In this document: positions 11,932 to 22,004 of the stretch, in pieces | How the letters are laid out: each line of letters begins with the position of its first letter | Numbering within the stretch: the first letter of the stretch is position 1 | NCBI RefSeq assembly: GCF_000002425.4 | Contig: NC_037270.1 | Coordinates: 8,413,649 to 8,477,648 of the forward strand | Direction: 5' to 3' | Length of the DNA stretch: 64,000 nt | Source of the DNA: Physcomitrium patens | Lineage: Eukaryota > Streptophyta > Bryopsida > Funariales > Funariaceae | The notes under the pieces: generated by a model | The model's input: the letters and a program-made list of their open reading frames with translations, nothing else | Database searches by the model: none | What the model was told of the DNA's origin: nothing | Program-made: the position numbers and the translations under genes

Positions 11932-13209
11932 TGTCGTATTACGTGCTTTCCTGCTCGAGAACGCGTCGGGCGTCTGGCTGTAGAAGGTAGTATGGAGATT
12001 TGCCGATAGTCAAGCAGTCTATCAGTTTTTGACTGCTGGAATATAAACGACTGCAACAATGTACCGTAAATCTATACGGGTGCTCTTCGACTGCTTGTCG
12101 GAGTCCTTTTTGCCCCAGCCGGTAGGTCTCTAGACGTTACAGAGAACCCCGTACAACCCAAACTGTTAACCTTCAATACTCCTTTGTACTTACGATCTTG
12201 TATCCACTGACTGTCTTGTTAGATAAACCCAATAAATTTCATTCACTCCGCATACTCAATCCTATAGACACCCTTTTAATCCTTCAATCACAGACGTAAC
12301 TCGATTTCACAAAACAGTCAAGAGTATTCAAACCCACTTCATTTAAAAATCCCGATTCACCAGTACAACACTGACTTCAGCAGCGATAGCCTCAGTCTTC
12401 CCCAAAACTCTACGAAGAAGAAAAATCCAAATCCTATGTCTTTCCTTCCCCGACCCGAAGCATGAAGCTCCTCTCTCTAATTCCCTTGATCTCCAAAAAC
12501 CTCCCATCCCCCCAAAAAAAATCCACACCACTCCAAAACTATATCCCCCTAACCTTATCCTCTGAATTTCTTCAATCTTCCGTCTTAGATCCGGAATTGG
12601 CTCCCACCTCAAGCTTGGATCCGAAATTGGCTCCCACCTCAAGCTTTCTCCTCCGTTTTTACCTTTAAGAAATCCATTTACCGAAAACAACGTTCCCTGA
12701 GACGGCACAGAGAACAGGACAGCCTGAAACAGAATCGAATCCCGTAATCGGGACCACATTGAGTCGCCCGACCAATTCAGGTCCTATATTGGGAAAGATG
12801 CCCGTAGTAATCTGGATGTTCCCATAATTGGGTCAAATTGGTCCTCGCGTCAGATTGGCTAAGACCCGTAGTAAGACCTGGATTTCCCGTAACTAGACTG
12901 CATTGGGTTGCCCCACCAATACAGGTCTCATATTGGGTAAGAGAACCCGGATTGGATTCTCGAAATTGGATCCAATTGGCTCCTCGAACCCGTCGTGTGA
13001 ATTGGTCCTTCTCTTCTTGCTAACTCCCGTTATTCGAATCGAACGGGGCATTCCAGTATGCCCCGGCTGACTGTAACGGAGTCACTGAACCTGACCACTG
13101 AGTATTTGTACTGGAGTTGGTCGATGCTCCCAATATTCGAGATAACTGAATATTAATAAAATCCCCCTTTCTTTTTATTTTCACTGTATACTCGTGTTAC
13201 AACACGACA
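11932..13209 (-). mobile_element. family 2 solo LTR, subtype A
   Basis: A 1,278-bp LTR reading TGTCGTATTACG...AACACGACA on the plus strand, so its sense strand is minus. Perfect 4-bp duplication ACGT (11928-11931 and 13210-13213). It is full length compared with the LTRs of copy 2a and of the same subtype as that element's 3' LTR ('gtcccgattacggg'-type sequence). Noticeably GC-richer than the LTR around it. It contains two copies of a roughly 30-bp unit with 'ggctcccacctcaagctt' near 12600-12650. Confidence 0.95.
12343..12759 (-). other. 138-codon ORF inside an LTR-A
   Basis: A sense-strand frame of the solo LTR beginning MWSRLRDSIL and ending VLVNRDF. The same start and end are recognisable in the LTRs at 25961-26432 and 33886-34250, but there the frame is broken between them by indels in the repeat-rich middle. 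The composition (many R, W, G and S) has no family I recognise. It could be chance openness in GC-richer DNA. Expression is unknown. Confidence 0.25.
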
Positions 13210-13528
13210 ACGTTCTATAGGACCTCCAATATGTGTTGACTTTGTAGGACACATGCCTTGACTTACAAGGCAAGTTTTTCTACGTGTGGGCCACATAGTT
13301 AGCTTGATCTTCAAGCTAACAACATGTGTGGCACATGGCCAACTTGTTGACCACGTTTCTAATCCAAAAAGTCAATTAAAGACACTTATGAAGTCAAAGC
13401 AGCATCTAGAAAGCTTCTAAGAAGCTTCCATATTAAATATTATAGAATTAACTTACTTTTATGTACTTTTACTTACTTCTACCTATTTGTATATGTAATT
13501 ATTAGCTTACATGATTATGGCCATGACA

Positions 13529-13540
13529 TTACTCTTCCTT
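13529..13540 (-). promoter_or_regulatory. polypurine tract of copy 1a
   Basis: Minus-strand AAGGAAGAGTAA directly abuts the 3' LTR, the expected place for the plus-strand primer of reverse transcription. The same tract is purine-rich in copy 1b (10931-10944). Confidence 0.8.
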
Positions 13541-14086
13541 CTAGGGACGAGTTCCACGATGAACGGTCATCATATGTTTAGAAAATCTATGATGCGACGA
13601 ATTATATTCCCCACATACTCTGATCTCTGTTCTCTTCGAAGATGATTGATAGGGCCTCTCAACCATCGGTAGTGTCCCATACCAGGACGAAAAGACCACC
13701 CAGTTATTTGATCATTGTTGAGGCCTTCGTAACTTCCTTTGAATAGAATATTTGGAACACCATCAGAAGTTGTTCCTACCTCTAGCAAAATCACCAAACA
13801 TCGGGAGTCCCTTCCCAAATCGTGATATCAAACGCGTTGTATCTCACCATCTATTAGAGGAAGAACATGTCGTTCTTGAAGATCTTCATCTCGATTGCGT
13901 CGTCTTGAAGGTTGTGACAATCGTAATGTCTCGTCTGGCAAGTCAGCAAATGAAGGCTCTTGAGTTGAATCTGTAGGTTGTTGGTTCTCCATCTCCTGAG
14001 CGCCACTACTACAACGAAGCTACAAACAAGAATTGAAAGTAGAATGTTATCTTGCCTAGATGTTGTTTCTTTTATAAAGAAGGTTT
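13541..14086 (-). other. 3' region of copy 1a between chromodomain and PPT
   Basis: About 550 bp after the chromodomain stop. It is collinear with 10945-11505 of copy 1b and with the relic at 41254-41634, so it is an integral part of the family. Minus-strand frames of 82 codons (13570-13818, containing 'SFRPGMGHYRWLRGPINHLRREQRSEY') and 78 codons (13854-14090) are open. A 74-codon plus-strand frame (13752-13976) is also open, and its equivalent remains open in 1b (11172-11366). No domain recognised. It may be a long 3' UTR or a degraded extra ORF. Confidence 0.55.
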
Positions 14087-14278
14087 TCATCTTGATTTTG
14101 ATGGATGTCGTTTATGAAAAGCCTCCACCGCCTTTGCTGCATTTGCAAGATTCTTTATTGGCTCCCATGTGTATTTACTAATATCATATCCACGCCAATA
14201 GACCAGATATTCTAATTTATTTCGGCGTCGCCTTGAATCTAAGACTTCTTCTACTTCAAACTCTTCATTATTATCCAC
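14087..14278 (-). pseudogene. chromodomain of copy 1a pol
   Basis: The C-terminal segment of the polyprotein reads EFEVEEVLDSRRRRNKLEYL, then VYWRGYDISKYTWEPIKNL and VEAFHKRHP. This is the classic chromodomain pattern: an E-V-E start, the Y-L-V-Y-W-x-G-Y strand and T-W-E-P before the final helix. In chromoviruses this domain follows the integrase and is thought to steer integration toward modified histone H3. It is preceded by a proline-rich linker (PPPPIEVD) and, one stop upstream, by the integrase tail. The domain itself looks intact. Confidence 0.9.
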
Positions 14279-14302
14279 TTCTATAGGAGGAGGTGGAGCT
14301 TG

Positions 14303-15532
14303 TCATCTTCTTGGTATCTTTAGTGCCTTGTATGGTTCAAGAAGAGACACGTGGAATACTGGATGGATTTTCATTGACTCCGGTAGATGTAAACGATATG
14401 CAACTGGATTGATTTGTGCAGAAATAGAAAATGGTCCCAGCCTTCGATAGTCCAACTTGTTACAAGGACAAGTGGTCTTGATATTGCGATGAAGTAGCCA
14501 TACCTTATCACCCAAGACGAATGATGGTTGTTCCTTTCGATAGACATCTACATTGACCTTTTGTTGTTGAGCCTCTTTTAACTGCGCCTTCATCGTTGCA
14601 TGTAGCTCTGATAAATGAATTGTCAAATCTTTCGCAGCAGGATTATCAACTTTTGAAAAGTCAAAAGTATCAAGTCATGGATGATAACCATAATTAGCAA
14701 AAAAAGGTGTTTGTTTTGTAGAAGAATGTACTGTGTTATTGTAAGCAAACTCTGCCAATGGCAAAAGAGTTGTCCAATCATCTTGTTGGTAATCAATGAT
14801 ACATCTTAAATATTGCTCCAAAACTTGATTAACACACTCCGTTTATCCATCAGTTTGAGGATGGAATGCCAAAGATAGTTTTATATCCACTTTAAGAATC
14901 TTGAAAAGAGTCCGCCAAAATCTTGATACAAATTGAGTTCCCCTATCTGATATAATATCCTTGAGTAATCCATAATAGCGATAGATATTGTCAAGAAAGA
15001 GCTTAGCTGTTTTTTCACCTGTGATAGTTTTTGTATATGGTACAAAATGTGTCATCTTAGTAAAACGATCTACTATTACGAATATAGAGCCACAAGAACC
15101 TGAGATTGGAAGATCCGTGATGAAGTCTATAGAAACAGAAGACTATGGTTGTTTTGGAATGGGTAATGGCTGAAGAAGTCCAAAAGGTCGATGACGAGGA
15201 GTTTTTGATCTTGAGCAAACATCACATGATTGTACAAAATCTTTAACTGCCTTCCACATTTGAGGCCACCAAAAATCCCTAGATATCAGCTCCAAAGTCT
15301 TATTATATCCGAAATGTCCTGCTGCTGGAAAGTTGTGACGAACTTGAAGAACACGTAAACGTGCTTCTCTTTTTAGAACATATAGGCGTCCTTCAAAATA
15401 GAGAAGGTTGTTCTTGAATTCAAATTTAGATGAATCATGAGATTTAGAAGAATTGTTCTTGATATCATGAACAAGAGGGTCTGAAGACATACTTAACTGG
15501 ACTTGCTTAAGGAAAGTTAAATCAACAGTCAA
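14303..15532 (-). pseudogene. integrase of copy 1a
   Basis: Read down the minus strand. 15143-15532 holds the HHCC zinc-binding region (H-NFPAAG-H ... CDVC, followed by 'SRSKTPRHRPFG'). 14843-15055 holds the catalytic core with 'IISDRGTQFVSRFWR' and 'LAFHPQTDG'. 14303-14626 holds the tail with the GPY/F-like 'YRRLGPFSISAQINPVAYRLHLP' and 'HPVFHVSLLEPYK'. Stops interrupt the core after 'QTDG' and before the tail. The order and the 'HPVFHVSLL' motif are typical of Ty3/gypsy chromoviruses. Copy 1b carries the same region at 29340-30877. Confidence 0.88.
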
Positions 15533-15829
15533 TGTTGATTTTATTGCTCGAAGGTGAAATTATTTCGGCTTCAAGAGAACCAGTCTTTGTTACTCAAAAG
15601 CTGCATCTCCTTCTTTTGGTACAAGATAAGAACGTCTAGACAAGGCATCGAATAAACCTTGTTATTTTCCTGGCCGATAAGTGATGATGAATTCGAATCT
15701 TGATAAATTCATGCTTCAATGAGCTTGGCGACGATTTAATACACGTACTGACATAAAATATTTGAGGTTCTTGTGATCCGTATACACGGTGACTGGACTA
15801 GAAGCGCCTTCTAGATAATGACCCCATTC

Positions 15830-16948
15830 TTAAAAAGAATCTACAATTGTAAGAAGTTCTTTGTCATGGATCTCATAATTGATTTCTGCTGTTGAGAATT
15901 TTCTTGAATGAAAGGCTACTGGATGAAGTTTGTCATCTGTTCCTATTTGTGATAAAACCGCACCCAGAGCAAAGTTCGATGCATCTGTTTCCATAAAAAA
16001 TGCTTTGGAAAAAATAACATGATACAAGATTGGTGCAGAAACAAACGCTGTCTTCAAAGATTCAAAAGCAACTTCCGCTTCTTGATTCCATTGGAGTTTG
16101 TCTTTACAAGTCAAACGTATAAGTGGAGCTGCAACTCGAGAGAAGTCTTTGATGAAGATCCGATAGTAGTTGGCAAATCCCAAAAAACATTGGACATCTC
16201 TTATCATTTTTGGGATCTTCCAGTCTATAATAGTTTGAATTTTCTTAGGATCCATCATAAGTCCATCATTTAAAATGATGTAACCTAAGAAATCGACTTG
16301 AATAGTGTAGAATACATACTTTTTTATCTTGGCATAGAGTCTTGCATCTCTTAATTTTTGTAACACATGACGAACATGAACTTCATATTCTTTTGGATTC
16401 TTAGAATAGATCAAGATGTCGTCTAGATAACATACCACAAAATCATCCAAAAACTCTCAAAAAATATCATTCATTAGATGTTGAAAATCTACTGGTGCAT
16501 TTGTAAGTCCAAAAGGCATGACGTTGTATTCAAAATGTCCATACCTAGTTCGAAATGCAATCTTCCATTCATCTCCTTCTTTGATGCATACTAGATTATA
16601 TGCTCCTCCAAGATCTATTTTTGTATAGATCTTAGCTTGATTCAGCTGATCAACAAGTCCGGATATTAAAGATAGTGGATACTTGTTTTTGATGGTAATC
16701 TTGTTGAGTCCTTGATAATCAACACACATCCACAATGATCCATCTTTTTTCTTCACAAATAGAATTGGAGCTCCTGCCGGAGATTTAGAATGGCGTATGA
16801 AATTTTTGGCTAGATTTTCTTCAATATACTCCTTGAGTTCAGCCAACTCATTTTGTGATAAACTATAGATTGGTCCGAATGGCGGTTGTGCTCCTTCTTG
16901 AAGGTCAATTGAGCAATCATAGGGACGATGTTCCGGGAGTGTATCCAC
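15830..16948 (-). pseudogene. reverse transcriptase and RNase H of copy 1a
   Basis: 16457-16948 encodes RT motifs '[20 protein letters not shown]', '[16 protein letters not shown]', '[20 protein letters not shown]' and '[12 protein letters not shown]'. One TGA at about 16451-16456 separates it from 15830-16450, which begins DDFVVCYLDDILIYSK (the catalytic YLDD lies at about 16418-16429). That segment runs through 'FLGFANYYRIFIKDFS' into RNase H with 'METDASNFALGAVLSQ', 'HPVAFHSRK' and 'NYEIHDKELL'. Catalytic aspartates are present. The TGA is one C-to-T change from an arginine codon. This is the best-preserved RT of family 1 in the window. Confidence 0.93.
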
Positions 16949-17215
16949 ATTCTTTTTTTTGAATACATCTTAAAATTCTTGATATTGGCTTGGAATGCCA
17001 CTTGAAGTCTTTTCACCAGAAGAAACGGGTGTAGCATAAATACTGTATGGTGATTCTTTCATAGCAGCATGCAAAAAAGCTTTTGCACCTATAAATATGG
17101 GTTTAATTGAACTGGACTTATGACTCTCTACTTGCTTAACTACACTGTTAGTTATACTTTTAGAAAAAGTGAGAGTTCGGAAAATCCAGTCTATTTGAGG
17201 GTTGTATTCTTTTAA

Positions 17216-17574
17216 CTACGATAAACCTAAAATGACTGGATTAGAGGGAGATCTAATGATATTAAATACTACAAAATTATTATGACCATTGATTATTACT
17301 TCTATAGGAAGGGTTTTGTGAGTAATATCTCCAGAAGACAATCGACGACCATCTATGAATTCTACATGAACATGTTTACTTTTCTTTACTAAAGATATGC
17401 TATGTCTTTTAGTAAATTCTTTATCTAAAAAATAAGCTAAGGCTCCTGAATCTAACAAGGCAGAGACTTTGTAATGTTTAGGTCCTAAAATAACATTTAA
17501 TATAAAATAAGGAGAGGGCTCTGAGGAGAGAATAGGACCTTTATTAGAAGTTGTGCAAGGTTCCAACCGCACGG
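17216..17574 (-). pseudogene. aspartic protease of copy 1a
   Basis: 'ILGPKHYKVSALLDSGALAYFLD' contains the catalytic D-S-G (codons at 17444-17452). It is followed by 'HVEFIDGRRLSSGDITHKTLPIEVIINGH' and 'NPVILGLS', the second conserved strand of retropepsins. The gag side is cut at 17574 by the LTR-A insertion, and gag resumes at 27555. The copy 1b equivalent is 34854-35435, where the site reads DSR. Confidence 0.88.
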
Positions 17575-18216
17575 TGTCGTGTTGTAACAAGAGTATACAG
17601 TGAAAATAAAAAGAAAAGAGAATTTTATTAATATTCAGTTACCTCGAATATTGAGAGCATCGACCAACTCCAGTGCAAATACTGAGTGGTCAGGTTTAGT
17701 TACTCCGTTACAGTCAGCCGTGGCATACTGAAATGCTCCATTCGATTCCAATAACGGGAGTCAACACGAAGAGAAGGACCAATTCACACGACAGGTTCGA
17801 AGAGCCAATTGGATCCAATTTCGAGAATCCAATCCGGATCCTCTTATCCAATATGAGACTTGAATTGACTGGTCAACCCAATGCAGTCTAATTACGGGAA
17901 ATCCAGGTCTTACTACGGATCTTAGCTAATCTGACGCGAGGACCAATTTGATCTAATTACGGGATCAGTCAGGTTACTACTGGACTCTTATCCAATATGG
18001 GACCTGAATTGGTCGGGCGATTCAATGTGGACTCGAGTATGGGGTTTCGATTTTGTTTCAGGCTGTCCTGTTCTCTTTGCCGTTTCAAGGAACGTTGTTT
18101 TTGGTAAATGGATTTCTTAAAGGTAAAAATGGAGGAGAAAGCTCTGACGACGAGAGCCAATTTTGGATCCAATCTTGACGGCGAGAGCCAATTTTGGATC
18201 TAAGCTCTGACGGCGG

Positions 18217-19528
18217 TGTCATATTGTAACACGATTATACAGTGAAAATAAAAAGAAAGGGGAATTTTATTAATATTCAGTTACCTCGAATATTGGGAGC
18301 ATCGACCAACTCCAGTGCAAATACTCAGTGGTCAGGTTCAGTCACTCCGTTACAGTCAGCCGAGGCATACTGAAATGCTCCATTCGATTCCAATAACGAG
18401 AGTCAGCAGGAAGAGAAGGACCAATTCACACGACAGGTTCGAAGAGCCAATTGGATTCAATTTCGATAATCCAATCCGGGTCCTCTTATCCAATATGAGA
18501 CTTGAATTGACCGGTCAACCCAATGCAGTCTAATTACGGGAAATCCAGGTCTTACTACGGATCTTAGCTAATCTGACGCGAGGACCAATTTGATCTAATT
18601 ACGGGAACAGCCAGGTTACTACTGGACTCTTATCCAATATGGGACCTGAATTGGTCGGGCGATTCAATGTGGACTCGAGTACGGGGTTTCGATTTTGTTT
18701 CAGGTTGTCCTGTTCTCTGTACCGTTTTAGGGAACGTTGTTTTTGGTAAATGGATTTCTTAAAGGTAAAAATGGAGGAGAAAACTCTGATGGCGAGAGCC
18801 AATTTCGGATCCAAGCTTGACGGCAAGAGCCAATTTTGGATCTAAGACGGAAGATTGAAGGAATTCAAGAGGATAAGGTTAGAGGGAGAATAAATTTGAA
18901 GGGGAATCGGGGGAGCGGGAAGAAAGCTTTTGCAAGGTTATTAGTTCGGTTTTCATTGGAGGTTTTTTGAAGATCAAGGGGATTAGAGAGGGGAGCTTCA
19001 TGCTTTGGGTCGGTGAAGGAAAGACATAGAATTTGGGTTTTTCTTCTTCGTAGAGTTTTGGGAAGACTGAGGCAATCGTTGCTGAAGTCAGTATTGTAAT
19101 GGTGAATCGAGATTTTTAATGAAGTGGGTTTGAATACTCTTGACTGTTTTGTGAAATCGAGTCACGTCTGTGATTGAAAGATTAAAAGGATGTCTATAGG
19201 ATTGAGTATGCGGAATGAATGAAATTTATTGGATTAATCTAACAAGACAGTCAGTGGATACAAGATCGTAAGTACAAAGCAGTATTGAAGGTTAACAGTT
19301 TGGGTTGTTTGGGGTTCTCTGTAACGTCTAGAGACCTACGGGCTGGGACAAAAAGGACTTCGACAAGCAGTCGAAGAGCATCCGTATAGATTTACGGTAC
19401 ATTGTTGCAGTCGTTTATATTCCGGCAGTCAAAACTGATAGACTGCTTGACTATCGGTGAATCTCCATACTACCTTCTACAGCCAGACGCCCGGCACGTT
19501 CTCGAGCAGGAAAGTACATAATACGACA
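18217..19528 (+). repeat. 5' LTR of copy 2a
   Basis: 1,312 bp, TGTCATATTGTAACACG...ATAATACGACA. It resembles the solo LTR in which the element sits (shared 'ggttactactggactctta', 'actcgagta') more than its own 3' LTR. It contains two copies of the 31-bp 'gacggcgagagccaat' unit near 18790-18845. Confidence 0.93.
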
Positions 19529-19532
19529 TAAG

Positions 19533-19548
19533 TGGTGAACCCAACGTG
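19533..19548 (+). promoter_or_regulatory. tRNA-type primer binding site of copy 2a
   Basis: TGGTGAACCCAACGTG begins 4 nt after the 5' LTR. It starts with TGG, the complement of the universal tRNA 3' CCA, at the normal location, so a tRNA primer is likely. I cannot name the tRNA. This contrasts with the self-priming arrangement of family 1. Confidence 0.65.
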
Positions 19549-19674
19549 AAAGCTTGAGGTAGAAGGTATTAAATTTTGGTTGATTTTATCTTTATTTTTA
19601 TAGAAAACGAAAATAAAAAATTTGAAGGATTTTTGGGAGAAGTTTCTGGTGGGGAGTCTTCTAAAGGACAAGGT

Positions 19675-21972
19675 ATGCACATGGATCCGTCTATTGCTAG
19701 TTTGTTTCAAGCCTTCTCATTGTCAATGCAGCAACAGCAAAGCAATGATCGAAAAGAAGCTTTGGCAACCAAAGCATTGCAAGCAGTGGTCAATAAAATT
19801 GATCAATTTGATAGGAGGAATATTTCAAGGTATTTAAGATGTTATGTTCGTGAAATGGAATTAAATCAGGTTTCTGAGAAGAAAATGGTTGCACTATTTG
19901 GACTTGCCACGATACTGGAGATAAGGGACTACATTACATCGATTACGGATCGTTGTGGGAATTCATGGGAGGATTTTTCACATGCATTGAAAGACAAATA
20001 TTTCTTGGAAGATGCTGATTGCATTACTAAGAAGCTGTTTCTGGGATGGATTGAACGGCCCAATAAGAATTTGCAAGCAACAGAGCTACTAAGGGAATTT
20101 GAGAGGCAGTACTCTCAATTATCAAAGGTAGAAAAATTGACATTGGAGCCGAACAAAGTTGATCTATTTCTTCAAGCTGTTGATGGAGAATTGCAAGAGA
20201 AATTAGAACCCCTTCTTGAAGACAAAGAAGAAGATGAAGGATTGACAACGAAGTGGAAGAACATTGAAGATGCGGTGGGGTTGCTTACAAAAAAAGAAAG
20301 GAGGAAGGATAGAAGTAATATTCCGAAACCAGTACAAGTACCCAAAGCTCCAGTACGTACTACACTACCGACAATGCCTACAGTTCAACCTTCGACATCC
20401 TTGTCAAAGAAAGCAGATATGGGTATGGAAGAAATTATACGAGGAATGCGAGATCTTCAAATCAAATTGGCAAGACTTGAAGAGAATACTTCTATAAACA
20501 ATTCGAAGAATGTTTCAAAACAAGGATATGTACAAAGATGCATTTGGTGTGATGATGCTTCACACACTAGAAAAGATTGCAATGAATTTAATAATATGAT
20601 ACGGCAGGGAATTATTTGCTGGAAAGATGGGAAGATAGCATTGAAAGATAGGGAGGATCTTCTTCAAACCAATTTTGGCAAGGGAGGAATGAGAGCATTG
20701 GTTCAAGATTACTTAAAAGGGCATGAAACAGTAGCACGAGAAAGTGCAAGTTATGGTGCTAGAGTAGATGATGAAATTGGTGGAAGTACGGAAACTAGTG
20801 AGTTTTGGGCTTCTGCCGTTTCTACAATGCAAGAAGGGAAATTACCTCGAGAAGCGTTATTGAGAACTGCAGCTACAATACGAGGAAGAACAGGTTGGGA
20901 GGATCCCGTTGAGTCTCTTTCAGTTCATGCATATATTGCTAAGAGCCAACATGAAGCTTTGATGGAAGAAAAAAGACGAGGAAATTTTGATGATACTAGA
21001 GAAGGAAATTCTTTTAAGAAATAAACTCGAGGAGACAAGGCTCGGGAGGCAGCTTCACAAGAATTGCTTGTAAAGGATACCTCAGCATCATTGGGAGAAA
21101 AAACAACGGAGACAAAAGATAAGGGCAAATCAATTGCTTATAAGCTACTTTCTGACATTGAAGCGGCAACAAATTTGAAAGGGGTGTTGGAAGAACGTAT
21201 ATTAAATGCTAAGGTGGAATTCACATTAAAAGAAGTCTTGAGAATTGCAAAGAAGGAGTTTCATGATGTTATCATTGACAGCATTAAGCGAAAGAGGCAA
21301 TTAATGAGCGAAACTGGAATGAGTCATGCTATTGATGCAAGAATATGTAGAGATGAAGAAGAGGTTGATATTGGTTACAAGCAACCAACAAATGAAAAGA
21401 ATGGGTATAATCAGCGAGTACGTTTCGAAGATTCTAATGACAAGGAAATGGAAACTTTGAGCCATTATACTCGAAAGCATTGGGCAAGGGCAACTACTGA
21501 GGTATTGGTGAAGGTAGGAGATATAGAAGAACCAATAGTTGCTTTGGTCGACCATGGTTCTGAAATAAATTTCATGTCTAAAGATCTTTATAAGAAGCAA
21601 AAATGGCCAATTGATATGGAACAAGAATGGGCAATACGAGCAGCTAATAACACACGAGGCGAATTATATGGAGCTTGTCCAGATGTCAAAATTCGGATTA
21701 GGGATGTTGCGACGGAGCAACATTTCTTCGTTCAAGATACAACGTCTTATCCATTGATTTTAGGACAACCTTATATCACGGCAACACGGATGGAAACAAA
21801 GGTACTTGACGATGGTTCTGCTTATGCAAGGGTACGGAGCGAAGATGGGAGGAAAGCTGTACAATTTCTAACAGTACCTCCTAACCATGAACGGAATCGA
21901 GATAGGTTGAAGGAGAAACCATTGCCAAAGATTGTTGAAGGATTTAAGGATTTTGGGGAGGTACCACTGTAA
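19675..21972 (+). pseudogene. gag and protease of copy 2a
   Basis: The first suitable ATG is at 19675 (MHMDPSIASLFQAFSLSMQQ). The frame is also open further upstream, but without ATG. The capsid-like part ('FGLATILEIRDYITSITDR', 'WEDFSHALKDKYF', 'LLREFERQYSQLS') leads to a CX2CX4HX4C knuckle (CIWCDDASHTRKDC, 20539-20580). A TAA at 21022-21024 interrupts an otherwise continuous frame. The protease has D-H-G at 21550-21558 ('ALVDHGSEINFMS') and the second strand 'PLILGQPYIT'. Near 21970 the frame shifts by -1. A lost base explains this better than programmed frameshifting, because 'KRDYGGTKEE' follows directly in the other frame. Confidence 0.9.
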
Positions 21973-22004
21973 AGCGAGATTATGGAGGTACAAAAGAGGA
22001 GGTA

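Larger units (their letters stand above)
11686..13528 (-). repeat. 3' LTR of copy 1a
   Basis: Starts TGTCAAGGACAAG and ends GGCCATGACA. Removal of the LTR-A insertion (11932-13209) and one 4-bp duplication leaves exactly 561 bp, the length of the 5' LTR at 28779-29339. The 13-bp inverted repeat and the TATATATA of the family are both retained (about 11863-11905). Confidence 0.93.

Noticed and set aside
16019-16273. 84-codon plus-strand frame
   Set aside because: Shadow of the well-supported RT/RNase H coding on the minus strand of copy 1a.
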